This document shows positions 26,882 through 36,100 of a DNA stretch of 64,000 nucleotides, in pieces. Source of the DNA: UBA1858 sp964636225 (GTDB taxonomy: Bacteria; Pseudomonadota; Gammaproteobacteria; UBA4575); the NCBI GenBank assembly GCA_964636225.1, contig CAZWQM010000004.1, forward strand, positions 1 through 64,000, given 5' to 3'. Each line of letters begins with the position of its first letter. Positions within the stretch are counted from its first letter, which is position 1. The translations under genes and the position numbers were made by a program. The notes beneath the pieces were generated by a model that was not told the DNA's origin, did not search any database, and saw only the letters and a list, made by a program, of their open reading frames with translations.

Positions 26882-27101
26882 GCTGGATTTCCAATTAAGT
26901 TGGGAATGACGTTGTTATTTAAGCGGCAAGACGTTGCTTTGTAATCAGCAATAATATTGTTATTCTATTGGATTCCCGCTTTCATTAGAAATTGCTCCTG
27001 CAGCTCTAACATTCTGTTATTACTGGCAGTCGCGCGGGGATGACGTTTTGTGTAATCAGGCATAATATTCTTGTCATTCCCAACTTGATTGGGAATCCAG
27101 A
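26882..27101. repeat. Cluster of small repeat units with GGATT.CC...GGGAATGAC ends
   Basis: Bases 26883-26910 and the reverse complement of 27074-27101 match in all but three positions; each end is itself a hairpin-like GGATTCCCAA...TTGGGAAT sequence. Between them a further GGATTCCCGC unit starts near 26970. A direct repeat is also visible: TTTGTAATCAGCAATAATAT around 26938-26957 resembles TTGTGTAATCAGGCATAATA at 27048-27067. The composition is that of dispersed small palindromic repeats (MITE- or REP-like) common in gammaproteobacterial intergenic DNA. It separates the NorD-like gene from the aminotransferase gene. Confidence 0.7.
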
Positions 27102-27105
27102 CGTT

Positions 27106-29364
27106 CTACATTGTTAGTCGACGATAAATATCCGACATCTTATAAGGCAGTTTGCTCACTTGATCAACAATGGTGAAATTGACCGGGCCATACATGTGCT
27201 GCAGGTAGTCCATCGCTTCTTCATCAATGGTGATGCAGAAAGTGTGAATGCCTAAATATTTAGCTTCTATTAATGCACGCCTTGTGTCTTCAATACCGTA
27301 CGGGCCACGGTAACCATCCTGGTCATCCGGTCGGCCATCAGAAAGTGTAATTAATACTTTGGTTTTGGCTTCAACGCGTGAAAGTAGTTTGGATAAATGC
27401 CGAATCGCTGCGCCCATACGCGTATAGTCTTTGGGTGTGATATTGGCGATGCGTTCCTTAACTTTGTTAGTATAGTCTTCGTCAAAGTCTTTTATTCTGT
27501 AAAGATCACAACGGCGGTGAGTCAGTCCGGAAAACCCATAGATGGCATAACGGTCACCCAAAACTTCCAGCGATTCGCACAATAATACTAATGCTTCACG
27601 TTCCATTTCGTTAATCCAGCCCGAGGTGGAACCGCTCATGTCGACCATAAACATCACCGCAATATTACGGTCAACTTTGCGTTGTTTGATGAATAGGTTC
27701 TGACTGACTTCTTCTCCGTTAATCAGATCGGCATATGAGGAAATCACGGCATCTAGGTCGATGTCTTCGCCATACGGTTGTTTGCGAATTCGACGATCTT
27801 CGTCACGCAATGCTTCAAAAGTTCGGTGTAAATGTTTGAGCAGGTTTCGATGTTTGTTTAATGTATCTTCTACGAAAGTGGATGGCACACCTTCAACATC
27901 TATTTCTCGCAACTGGCACCATTCTTTACGATATTTTTGTCGTGAGTGATCCCATTCGTCATAAAGAAAGACTTCGCCATCACCCACGCGAATACTAATA
28001 TCGTCCTTAACTTCTTCACCACCACCAGTATGGTAAGCATTGTTATCCGTAGACGCGGATAAATATTCTTCAGGGATTTCACCCAGATCCTGTTGAATGG
28101 AATCCAACAGTGCCTGAAGTTCTTCAGTGGGTTCTATTGCTTCACCATCAAAGTCCAGTTCCAGGCGATACCCATCTGGCATTTCATCGTCTTCGACTTT
28201 ACGTACCTCAAAACGGCTGCTTTCTTGTTCCTGATCAACCGGGGTTTCCGGATTTTTTGAGGTGGCTTCTTTTTGAATCTGCTCAAGTGTCAGTTTTAAA
28301 TTGTCCCGATCCTGATCTATGCGTTCATCGATTTTCTGTTGAGTGAGTTCAGGATTCAGTACGCCCTGATACAGTGTGTCTTCGGGCATAAAGTCGTGGT
28401 CATACAGTTTATAAAGTAACTGAGCGGTGTCATGTGCGGTTGCCTTCGCAGCAGAAAGTTTTTCTACCGCTTTTTGCCAGGGTTCGGAAAGGTCTTTTGA
28501 TGCTAGCAAGGAATTAAATTTTTCAATGGTTCGACCAATGCCAGGAAGATCGCGTTTAATGTTTGCATCCAGACGTATGGTTTCAAGTTTGTGAAACAGT
28601 TGGATGGCTTTTTGTTTGTCGGCAAAATTTTCAACCAATTGTGGAATGTCTACACGCCAGGTGCCATACCAGGTTTGTGCCCACTGATGCACCGCCATGG
28701 ATTTGTACAAAGAAAAATTATCATCGCGGTTTTTAAATGTGGCAATGTTGACCGGTAGATGGATAACTTCGGTATCAGTAAATAACTGCTCGCCCTGTTC
28801 CAGTTGCAGGCCGCGTCCATTCAGCCCGGTAATAATACTTTCAACAATGCGGCTGATTTCGTCAAAATTTACCGATGTCGGTGCGGCAGTTATGGAGTCG
28901 ACATAATCTTCTACCTGCTCCATGGCCTGAATGAAGGCGTCCATGCCTTGTGCGTTATATATATTTAATAGGTGCTCGGTCCAGGTTCCCCAATCATCTT
29001 CATCAATCAGTCTTAAACCGGGTGGACCAAAATGACAGAAATTGTAAGCCAGTATTTCATCGGTGGCGGTGAATTTTTCAACGGAAGCAATGAATCGTTC
29101 CTGATCTGCCAGACTTGAGCCAACCAATGCCTGTGCGGGTTCAAACACACTGTGTTGTGAAGAAGATAAAACGCCGTCCATGAGTAATTCAAGGCGTAAC
29201 TGAAGTTCGCGTTCACCCATACCACCGAAACTTGAGCTGTTAGGGTTTTTCCCAGCACGTGCGGGTGATCGAATCAGTCCTCCATCTTTGGAATAAGACT
29301 TTATTTCGGCTTGTTCACCTATTGAGCGGCGAGGTTTTTTCCATTGCCAGAATTTAAAATTCAT
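27106..29364 (-). CDS. NorD/CbbO-like VWA protein
   Basis: 752 residues. A long N-terminal helical region (FNFCHFGPPGL-type block near 115) is followed by an acidic linker (about 380-450) and a C-terminal von Willebrand A domain whose MIDAS is intact: D575, S577 and S579 (DMSGS), T648 (DYTRMG) and D676 (SDGRPDD). NorD and CbbO pair with AAA+ ATPases NorQ and CbbQ to mature nitric oxide reductase or activate Rubisco. No such ATPase, nor or cbb gene lies in the window. It follows a DnaJ-like and a VWA gene on the same strand, four bases from the former. Confidence 0.85.
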   Translation of the reverse strand: MNFKFWQWKKPRRSIGEQAEIKSYSKDGGLIRSPARAGKNPNSSSFGGMGERELQLRLELLMDGVLSSSQHSVFEPAQALVGSSLADQERFIASVEKFTATDEILAYNFCHFGPPGLRLIDEDDWGTWTEHLLNIYNAQGMDAFIQAMEQVEDYVDSITAAPTSVNFDEISRIVESIITGLNGRGLQLEQGEQLFTDTEVIHLPVNIATFKNRDDNFSLYKSMAVHQWAQTWYGTWRVDIPQLVENFADKQKAIQLFHKLETIRLDANIKRDLPGIGRTIEKFNSLLASKDLSEPWQKAVEKLSAAKATAHDTAQLLYKLYDHDFMPEDTLYQGVLNPELTQQKIDERIDQDRDNLKLTLEQIQKEATSKNPETPVDQEQESSRFEVRKVEDDEMPDGYRLELDFDGEAIEPTEELQALLDSIQQDLGEIPEEYLSASTDNNAYHTGGGEEVKDDISIRVGDGEVFLYDEWDHSRQKYRKEWCQLREIDVEGVPSTFVEDTLNKHRNLLKHLHRTFEALRDEDRRIRKQPYGEDIDLDAVISSYADLINGEEVSQNLFIKQRKVDRNIAVMFMVDMSGSTSGWINEMEREALVLLCESLEVLGDRYAIYGFSGLTHRRCDLYRIKDFDEDYTNKVKERIANITPKDYTRMGAAIRHLSKLLSRVEAKTKVLITLSDGRPDDQDGYRGPYGIEDTRRALIEAKYLGIHTFCITIDEEAMDYLQHMYGPVNFTIVDQVSKLPYKMSDIYRRLTM

Positions 29365-29368
29365 GGAT

Positions 29369-30103
29369 TCAGTCAGTGTGCTTTTTAAGTAATAAATCTT
29401 TGGCCTGATTAATTTTTATTGCCAGGTAACTTGAGCCCCCTCGGTCGGGATGCAGTTTTTGTATCAGTCGTTTGTGTGCCTGAATGATTGCCTGCTTGTC
29501 CGCGCCCGGTTCCAGACCAAGAATAGCATAAGCTTCGTCTTCCGAGAGGGTGGAATGGCTCGAAGAAGTGCTGTTGGATTGCGCTGAGTCATTGTTTTGT
29601 GCAGTACGCCAATTTGTACCATGAGTACGGTCAAGGTAGTTTTCCAACAACAGTCTGGAATCTTCATCCTGCTGACTATACAAAGTGTGTAATTGCAATA
29701 ATGCTTCCAGTGACAAGTCATCGAGATCTTTGCCGGCATGTAAATCCGATTTGATCGTGCCTCTTAATTTTCCCGAATCATGATTAAGTTCCATTTTCAG
29801 AAAATTTGTTTCTACCTGTGACGTTTGCCCCTGACTTGGCTGATGTCCTTTTAAAGAATTTGCAAATCTTTGTATTATTGGAAAATAAGCCAATAGACTG
29901 AAAATGCGTTGCAGGGCGGGAATTAACGCGCCCACAATGGCAAACAACCAGGGTAATTTTCCTGTGGCAACAAGACCGAGCAAAAACACGCCTACGATGA
30001 TCATGGAGTATTGCCAGCGTTTATTAACAGGCTGATGCTTAAGCCAGCGAATCAAAAGTAACGCCATCACAATGGCAGCGATAATTAATATAATTCTGGC
30101 CAT
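29369..30103 (-). CDS. Membrane-anchored J-domain protein
   Basis: 244 residues. Two N-terminal hydrophobic segments (about 3-20 and 33-50) precede a middle region with MELNHDSGKLRGTI and DDLSLEALLQL, then a Ser/Asn-rich linker and a C-terminal J domain with the HPD tripeptide at 218-220 (LHPDRGGSS). It would recruit DnaK to the membrane. The same layout recurs in many gammaproteobacteria. It sits between the VWA and NorD-like genes, suggesting a shared chaperone task. Confidence 0.85.
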   Translation of the reverse strand: MARIILIIAAIVMALLLIRWLKHQPVNKRWQYSMIIVGVFLLGLVATGKLPWLFAIVGALIPALQRIFSLLAYFPIIQRFANSLKGHQPSQGQTSQVETNFLKMELNHDSGKLRGTIKSDLHAGKDLDDLSLEALLQLHTLYSQQDEDSRLLLENYLDRTHGTNWRTAQNNDSAQSNSTSSSHSTLSEDEAYAILGLEPGADKQAIIQAHKRLIQKLHPDRGGSSYLAIKINQAKDLLLKKHTD

Positions 30104-30119
30104 AAAGATGATTTAGTAG

Positions 30120-30830
30120 TTATTTGGATGAACGTCCGGGAAGTTGTTTTAATAATGATTGTGAGATGGCGCTGCTTTGTGTGTGTTTCTCCAACGCTTC
30201 ATACCCGCCCACGGCAAATGCGGCGACCGCGCATAACAATTCTTTTAACTGTGCGACACTATTTTGATCAAATGCACAGTATGCCCCGTTACTGAGTTGA
30301 GCAATATGCTGGAAAGCATTTTTAGCAGCAGGGTCATAACCTTCATGAAAGATAAACACAGGCACACCCAGCATGCCTAATTTCCCCGCCAGCACACCGA
30401 CTTCATCAATGGATTCTTCAAAGCAGTCACCGACAAACACGACCGCCTTGATTTTCTGCTTTACACAGCTGTTAATGGCATGTTCCAGCGTACGCTTTAT
30501 TTGCGTCTGTCCGGCCAGACAACGCACTTGCAGCATTTGATCACGCAGTTTGCTGGCCAGACGACTCCATTCAAACGCGTGAAATTCGTGATAGCCGCGA
30601 AAGTAACATAAGGACACTTCAAGGTTGCCAATCTGCTGGGTGCTCATAAACATCTCGGCCTGAATCTGGCAGGCCATATCCCAGGTATGCTCGCGGCTGG
30701 CAGTAGCATCCATGGCGAATAACAGCCTGCCGCTATTTTTGTTCACCAGCGGTGCACTAATTTCACTGGATTTCTTTATAAAATCCTTTACCGACAATGA
30801 ATTAGATGAGGGGAGTTGCTGTTTTTTCAT
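30120..30830 (-). CDS. VWA-domain protein
   Basis: 236 residues. The VWA fold starts at RLLFAMDATASREHTW, with MIDAS residues D41, T43 and S45; GDCFEES and a later PVFIFHEGYD block follow. No signal peptide or membrane helix is seen, so it is cytoplasmic. It is 16 bases upstream of the J-domain gene and shares its strand. In other bacteria, VWA proteins of this size are adaptors of MoxR-type ATPases. Confidence 0.8.
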   Translation of the reverse strand: MKKQQLPSSNSLSVKDFIKKSSEISAPLVNKNSGRLLFAMDATASREHTWDMACQIQAEMFMSTQQIGNLEVSLCYFRGYHEFHAFEWSRLASKLRDQMLQVRCLAGQTQIKRTLEHAINSCVKQKIKAVVFVGDCFEESIDEVGVLAGKLGMLGVPVFIFHEGYDPAAKNAFQHIAQLSNGAYCAFDQNSVAQLKELLCAVAAFAVGGYEALEKHTQSSAISQSLLKQLPGRSSK

Positions 30831-30915
30831 ATCCTGTCATGCTTGAGGCCGCGCTAAACCTTTTTTGCCTGGGTTGGTCTATTGGTATACCTATTATTAT
30901 AGAAGGAGAGCAAGA

Positions 30916-32378
30916 ATGCAGCAGTTGATGGCACGTTATCGCAAATATCTATCTCTTATTTATTTGTTGACACTACTGATGTTGAGTGTGGGCCCAGCAT
31001 TGGCCACAGAAATAAAAACATCGGTGGAAGATCAAAAGGAATTGTCATTGACTGTTTATAATCAGGATCTGGCATTGATTCGGGACGTACGAGCCATTCA
31101 ACTAAACAAGGGAATCAATAATATTGCGGTACGTGAAGTCAGTGCACAGATACGTCCGGAAACCGCTATTATAACCAGTATTTCTCATCCGAATTCACTC
31201 TCATTACTGGAACAGAATTTTGATTACGATCTGCTAACACCACAATAACTGTTACAAAAATACGTGGGTAAGCAGGTTCGAATTATTAAAACACATCCCA
31301 CAACAGGTGCTGAAAAAGAAGAAGTAGCCACCGTACTCAGTGCCAACAATGGTGTGGTATTAAAAATAGGTGATCGCATTGAAACCGGTGTGCCAGGTCG
31401 TATTGTTTATGACCAGGTGCCGGATAACCTGCGTGACCGACCTACCTTATCGATTCTACTTAATAATAATGTTACCGCTCTCCAAAATCTTGAACTCAGT
31501 TATCTCACCGGCGGTTTAAGCTGGAAAGCGAATTATGTGGCAAAACTGGATACGAATGAGCAGTATCTGGATTTAAATGGATGGGTGACTTTGAGTAATC
31601 AAAGTGGAGCCAGTTACCGCAATGCTAAATACAATTGGTTGCGGGCGACGTTAACCGTGTGAGTCAACCGCGTTCAATGCAACATCGAGATGTGATAGCA
31701 ATGAAATCGATGGCCGCGGATAGTGTGGCAGAAATGGCCGAAGAAAGCCTGTTCGAGTATCACTTATACACCTTGGGCCACGAGACTGATGTGTTACAAA
31801 ACCAGACCAAGCAAGTGGCTCTGTTAAGTGCAAGTCGGGTTCCAGTAAAAAAAGAGTTTCTGCTTCAGGGAAGTCAACACTATTACTATAATCAATATGG
31901 TGTCATTGAAGACAAGCAGAAAGTTGGCGTTTTCGTCGAAATCGAAAACGAAAAGAAACATGACCTGGGCATTGCTTTACCCAAAGGTGTGGTGCGCGTT
32001 TATAAAAACGACAGCTCTGGAAATGCACAGTTCATCGGTGAAGATCATATTGACCACACCCCTAAAGATGAAACCATTAGCTGAAAGATGCGCGATGCTT
32101 TTGATGTCACTGCCAAGAAAAAGCAAGTATCCTATGAGAAACAAAATGCCTTTGGTAAATACGATCATGCGGCCAGTTCCAGTTATGAAATTGAAATACA
32201 TAATGCGAAAGATGAAGATGTGGTTGTGACAGTGCTGGAGCCTGTTCCCGGGAACTGGAAAATGCTGGACAGTAACCAGGAATACGAAAAAGTCAATGCA
32301 CATACCGCACAATGGCTGGTTAAAGTGCCGGCAGAAAAACGTGTGACCTTAAATTATAAAGTACTGGTGCGTTATTGA
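30916..32378 (+). pseudogene. DUF4139-family secreted protein, three lesions
   Basis: ATG 30916 follows AGAAGGAG and opens with a signal peptide (SLIYLLTLLMLSVGPALA). The protein would be about 487 residues. Lesions: TAA at 31246-31248 in LLTPQ-stop-LLQKYVGKQV; a one-base loss at 31630-31631, between YRNAK and QLVAGDVNRV; TGA at 32082-32084 in PKDETIS-stop-KMRDAFDVTA. All pieces match consecutive parts of DUF4139 proteins, ending YEKVNAHTAQWLVKVPA. The family's function is unknown. Three lesions make this the clearest decayed gene of the window. Confidence 0.85.
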
Positions 32379-32675
32379 TTGTGACTCTAACGTGCAGTTA
32401 TTTTCTAACAGGCAAGCATTTATGTGATGTTAAAATCACTTTTCTAAAATTAAACAGGCAGTGACTGTATAAAAAACGTCACTGCCGCCATCTCCGTCAA
32501 AACGAAGATCCAGCAATGATTAATTTGAGCAGAAAGTGGTGATGGACTGGAAATTTTATACAACGGTGAATGCTTAATTGATAATATCTGAAGCCATCGT
32601 GTGTATATTCTTTTTTTTAAATTGCTAATGTTCTTTAAAGTAGCAATGATTCATGTCTGATGACTATTAATTTAA
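32379..32675. other. Intergenic region with a short hairpin
   Basis: About 300 bases between the broken DUF4139 gene and the exporter gene. A nine-pair hairpin (32457-32465 with 32478-32486, GGCAGTGAC with its complement) has a 12-base loop but no T tract, so it is not a typical terminator. No gene is seen. Confidence 0.4.
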
Positions 32676-33590
32676 ATGAAATCTTCTCGATTATATGACT
32701 GGCTGGGTCTGCTTGCTCTGGTAGCCATGTTTGGTTCAGCATTTATGTTGACCAAGTTCGCCGTACAGGAAGTGCCACCGCTGATGGTTGTGGCGGGGCG
32801 TATTGTCATTGGCGCAATATTGCTATTAATAATTGCTTATTCGCAAGGCGAACGACTTTCATCTTTAAAACCTTATTGGTTGCTGTTGTTTGCTCTGGCA
32901 CTGACCGGAAACTGTATTCCATTTTTTGTCATTACCTGGGGGCAGCAATACGTTGAGAGCAGTCAGGCAGGCATATTAATGGCGATGATGCCATTGACAA
33001 CAGTTCTGCTAGCGCATTTTTTTGTTCAAGGTGAAAAGATAACCCAAAATAAACTGATTGGTTTTTTGTTGGGATTTGCTGGCGTATTTATTCTGATGCA
33101 GCCTGAACTTGTTTTTAACAATCAATTTGATTGGCTGTATTTATCTGCAATGTTACTTATTTTAATGGGCGCCATCAGCTATGCGGCAAATTCCATTATT
33201 GCGCACTCATTGCCCAAGATCAGTTTGCCTTTGCTGTCTGCCGGGGTATTACTTGCAGCTTCGATTGTTATTGTTCCGCTATCCTGGGCGCAGGGATTTA
33301 CTTGGGTGACGCAAAGTTCATCCGCAGCGTTATGGTCGGTTGTGATGCTGGGTGTGTTTCCAAGTGGATTCGCCACTATTATTTATTTTCGTGTAATACG
33401 CCATGCTGGCGCTGCGTTTCTATCCCAGATAAATTATTTGATCCCTGTTTGGGCAGTATTGCTGGGCGTGATTATTGGTGGGGAAAAACTAACCATCCAT
33501 GCAATCATTGCTTTGATGGTTATCCTAATTGGGATTGCTGTTGCGCAGAAGAATCGATCCGCTAAGGTCGATTCAATTTATCATGATTAG
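32676..33590 (+). CDS. EamA/DMT-family transporter
   Basis: 304 residues with ten hydrophobic segments in two EamA repeats; the first begins LGLLALVAMFGSAFMLTKFA and the second near residue 150 (AMLLILMGAISYAANSIIA). These drug/metabolite transporters export amino acids or other small compounds; substrate unknown. It converges with the cupin gene, whose stop is two bases away. Confidence 0.85.
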   Translation: MKSSRLYDWLGLLALVAMFGSAFMLTKFAVQEVPPLMVVAGRIVIGAILLLIIAYSQGERLSSLKPYWLLLFALALTGNCIPFFVITWGQQYVESSQAGILMAMMPLTTVLLAHFFVQGEKITQNKLIGFLLGFAGVFILMQPELVFNNQFDWLYLSAMLLILMGAISYAANSIIAHSLPKISLPLLSAGVLLAASIVIVPLSWAQGFTWVTQSSSAALWSVVMLGVFPSGFATIIYFRVIRHAGAAFLSQINYLIPVWAVLLGVIIGGEKLTIHAIIALMVILIGIAVAQKNRSAKVDSIYHD

Positions 33591-33592
33591 CT

Positions 33593-34276
33593 TTAATTAA
33601 AACTTTTGGGCAAACCGCCAACGCGCACGTAAATTAAACATCCGTTTCTAGAGTAAGGCTTGTGCTTGCTTAAATGCGGGCTGCGTATCCATGTGCCTGC
33701 CGGGTACTCGCCATGCTCATCCTCAAATGTGCCTTCCAATACAAAAATTTCTTCTCCCCCAGAATGCGTGTGTTCAGGGAAATATGTCTCTGACTGCCAT
33801 TTAACCAGTGACATGTTTTCTGGATATTCGGTTTGGGAATAAAGGGGTAATACCGTGAGACCTTCTACCATGCCTTGACGCCATTTCTGAGTAGAGGTAT
33901 CCAGGGCTAATTGGATACGTTTGTCGCCATCATACTGGCGCAGTCTTACTAGTAATGTGCAGCCAATTTCAGAATAGGGCGCATGTTCAGTTCCATCCGG
34001 GTTTAATAAATAAGTGCCGGCTGGATAACGCCCGTGGTTATCACAAAATTCACCTTCCAATACAAAAATTTCTTCACCTTGAGGATGCGTGTGTGAGCGG
34101 AAGTTGCCGCCAGCTTCGTATTTTACGATGCTGGTTACTGGACCAAACTCTCCGCCTTGCCGATATAAAGGCTTTCGCCAGACGGTGCCACTTGGGCTCG
34201 ACTCCCAGGGCATATTCTCGGTATTAACAACGACGTGCTGGCTGAGATCCGCATTGATGTCAGTTAATTCCTGCAT
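33593..34276 (-). CDS. Double-cupin ChrR-like protein
   Basis: 227 residues with two cupin domains. Each has SHTHPQGEEIFVLEGEF- or EHTHSGGEEIFVLEGTF-type metal motifs and a later PAGT(Y/W) block. This is the C-terminal half of ChrR anti-sigma factors, without the N-terminal zinc-binding anti-sigma domain. Proteins of this shape are annotated as cupin or anti-ECFsigma factor ChrR. No ECF sigma gene is adjacent, so a sensing or enzymatic role is open. Confidence 0.82.
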   Translation of the reverse strand: MQELTDINADLSQHVVVNTENMPWESSPSGTVWRKPLYRQGGEFGPVTSIVKYEAGGNFRSHTHPQGEEIFVLEGEFCDNHGRYPAGTYLLNPDGTEHAPYSEIGCTLLVRLRQYDGDKRIQLALDTSTQKWRQGMVEGLTVLPLYSQTEYPENMSLVKWQSETYFPEHTHSGGEEIFVLEGTFEDEHGEYPAGTWIRSPHLSKHKPYSRNGCLIYVRVGGLPKSFN

Positions 34277-34294
34277 ACGATTTATTGCGAAGAT

Positions 34295-34855
34295 TTATTC
34301 ATAAACAATGATTTCCAATGCATCCAGATCAATTGCGTGTCGGCTGAAAGCAACCAGTTCGTTTTTAGTGTTATATAAAAGCTGGTATGGGACGCCAATT
34401 AATTTTGTTTGGGAAATATCCTGGTAAAGCTGATCGCTGTTTTCATAGTCAGTTAAGACATGTGTGTAATTTAAATTACGCTCGTTAATTTGTCTAATTG
34501 CTTTCTGTTTGAATTCTGTACCGTCCGTAACAACACCTATGATAGTGAGAGGAATAGTGGGATTATCCTCAATGAATTGTGCCAGTCTTTCAAAGTCACG
34601 TTTGCATATCGGGCAGTAGGTGGCCCAAAACATTACCAGTTCCAAACGACCTTGCTGTAGTTCGGCCAACACGGCCTGTTTGATGTTGCCCTCAGGCTCC
34701 AGGATTTTATTTGAGCCTGTAATCACCGGAGCGTTGTCTGGTTGTGAGGTCGTGTCAGCATTTACAGAATGGGCATCCTGCTGATCGGAACAGGCAATCA
34801 GCATTGTAAAAACAAGAGACAGTAATAAAGCTAATATTTTTTTCATAATAGTCAT
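34295..34855 (-). CDS. TlpA-like thioredoxin-fold lipoprotein
   Basis: 186 residues. The lipobox LIAC places the lipid on C22 after a typical signal peptide. The thioredoxin fold carries the redox pair C81-C84 (WATYCPIC) and the cis-proline in IGVPYQLLYN. It would act in the periplasm, anchored in a membrane, as a thiol reductase for cytochrome or other assembly. The neighbouring cupin gene starts 18 bases downstream of its stop on the same strand. Confidence 0.85.
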   Translation of the reverse strand: MTIMKKILALLLSLVFTMLIACSDQQDAHSVNADTTSQPDNAPVITGSNKILEPEGNIKQAVLAELQQGRLELVMFWATYCPICKRDFERLAQFIEDNPTIPLTIIGVVTDGTEFKQKAIRQINERNLNYTHVLTDYENSDQLYQDISQTKLIGVPYQLLYNTKNELVAFSRHAIDLDALEIIVYE

Positions 34856-34979
34856 TTTAGAAAAGTCACTGAATACGAGACCATCTTTCCTGGATCTAAC
34901 TTACAGGTAACAGATTTAAACAGGTTATACGCTATAATTGTATTTCAATTTCAAATCATAATAAGTTTTTGGAGGGAAT

Positions 34980-35840
34980 ATGGCGAGAACACGTGTGCAA
35001 AAAGTATTGGATGAAGTGGGTTCACTGGCATTCCCGGGTATTTATGACACGCTATCAGCAAAGATTGCTGAGAAAGTCGGCTTCCCCATGGCTTTTGTCT
35101 CAGGTTATTCGTTGGCAGCTTCTACTATTGGTGAGCCGGACTTTGGCTTACTGACACAAACAGAAGTGGTGGATCGTGCTCGTCAGATCTGTGCCAGTGT
35201 CAATATACCTGTCATCGTTGATGCGGATACCGGTTATGGCAATCCATTAAATGTGTATCGTACAGTGAAAGATTTGATAGCCGCCGGTGCGGCCGGCTGT
35301 TTTCTGGAAGATCAGGTTTGGCCGAAGAAGTGTGGGCATATGCGTAATAAAAAAGTTATTGAACGCGAACAATATTTGCAAAAAATTCGCGCTGCAGTAG
35401 AAGCTCGTGGTGATGCTGATTTTTTTATAGTCGCACGCACCGATGCCGAAGCAGTACTTGGATTGGATGAGGCCATTACCAGAGTGGAAGAGGCGCGCAA
35501 ATTGGGAGCGGATGCCAGTTTTGTTGAAGCGCCAGGATCGCTGGACCAACTTAAAGAAATTGGCAAGCGTGTTCCCAAGCCAATGGTGGCGAATATGATT
35601 GAAGGCGGTAAAACACCTGTATTACCCAAGCAGGAATTAGCCGATATGGGTTTCCAGTTAATTCTTTATCCGTTGACCGGATTGTTTGCCGCGGCCGCCA
35701 CCATGCGGGACTTCTACCAGAAATTGCATAGTGATGGCACCACACTCGGCAAAGAAAATGAGTTAATGCAGTTTGCCGAGTTTAACGATCTGATAGGTGT
35801 TGAAGAAAAGTATCAGTTATCTGAAAAATTTGGTGAGTAA
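34980..35840 (+). CDS. Isocitrate lyase/PEP mutase superfamily enzyme
   Basis: 286 residues, TIM-barrel of the ICL/PEP mutase family. Metal site DADTGYG is at 81-87 and ED at 110-111; the loop KKCGHM carries C118, the catalytic cysteine of lyase members. It resembles methylisocitrate lyase, oxaloacetate decarboxylase and carboxyphosphonoenolpyruvate mutase-like proteins. No prp or glyoxylate genes are near. A very strong GGAGGG precedes the ATG. Confidence 0.85.
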   Translation: MARTRVQKVLDEVGSLAFPGIYDTLSAKIAEKVGFPMAFVSGYSLAASTIGEPDFGLLTQTEVVDRARQICASVNIPVIVDADTGYGNPLNVYRTVKDLIAAGAAGCFLEDQVWPKKCGHMRNKKVIEREQYLQKIRAAVEARGDADFFIVARTDAEAVLGLDEAITRVEEARKLGADASFVEAPGSLDQLKEIGKRVPKPMVANMIEGGKTPVLPKQELADMGFQLILYPLTGLFAAAATMRDFYQKLHSDGTTLGKENELMQFAEFNDLIGVEEKYQLSEKFGE

Positions 35841-35847
35841 TGTCTTC

Positions 35848-35946
35848 TTACAAAAGCATTGTCCAAAAATAAAAGATAACCGTTGCATAAAGCGCGGAGA
35901 AAGTCGGATCGATCAGTTCCCAGTGATCATTGTAAAAATGTTTCAT
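35848..35946 (-). CDS. Small single-helix protein B with a W-x2-IDP motif
   Basis: 32 residues: a polar start (MKHFYNDHW), ELIDP, and a hydrophobic helix (SALYATVIFYFWTMLL). AGAGG precedes the ATG by eight bases. It shares with the next gene upstream (36101-36202) the layout aromatic/Lys-rich start, W-x2-IDP, and a single hydrophobic segment rich in Tyr, Phe and Trp. Such a layout fits a small membrane subunit, and recalls light-harvesting alpha chains, but the helix lacks the pigment-ligand histidine. Function unknown. The stop lies seven bases beyond the end of the ICL-family gene. Confidence 0.5.
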   Translation of the reverse strand: MKHFYNDHWELIDPTFSALYATVIFYFWTMLL

Positions 35947-36057
35947 GATATTACCTCTAAATTATTGATGAATAGTGATATTTACTGTTGTAACTCTTGA
36001 GGTTGAGTTATTGATATAGCTCGTAGAATTAAAGTGCTGGATTATCAACGGTCGAAA

Positions 36058-36088
36058 AAGCACCTTCAACGGTCAGTTGAAGGTGCTT
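36058..36088 (-). terminator. Terminator between the two small genes
   Basis: Perfect 13-base-pair stem (36058-36070 with 36076-36088) and a five-base loop. Read on the minus strand it ends in TTTTT, just after the stop of small protein A; the plus-strand side is also T rich. Confidence 0.8.
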
Positions 36089-36100
36089 ATTTTGTCAGGA

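Noticed and set aside
32457..32486. Hairpin as an intrinsic terminator for the DUF4139 gene
   Set aside because: The loop is long and no T tract follows.
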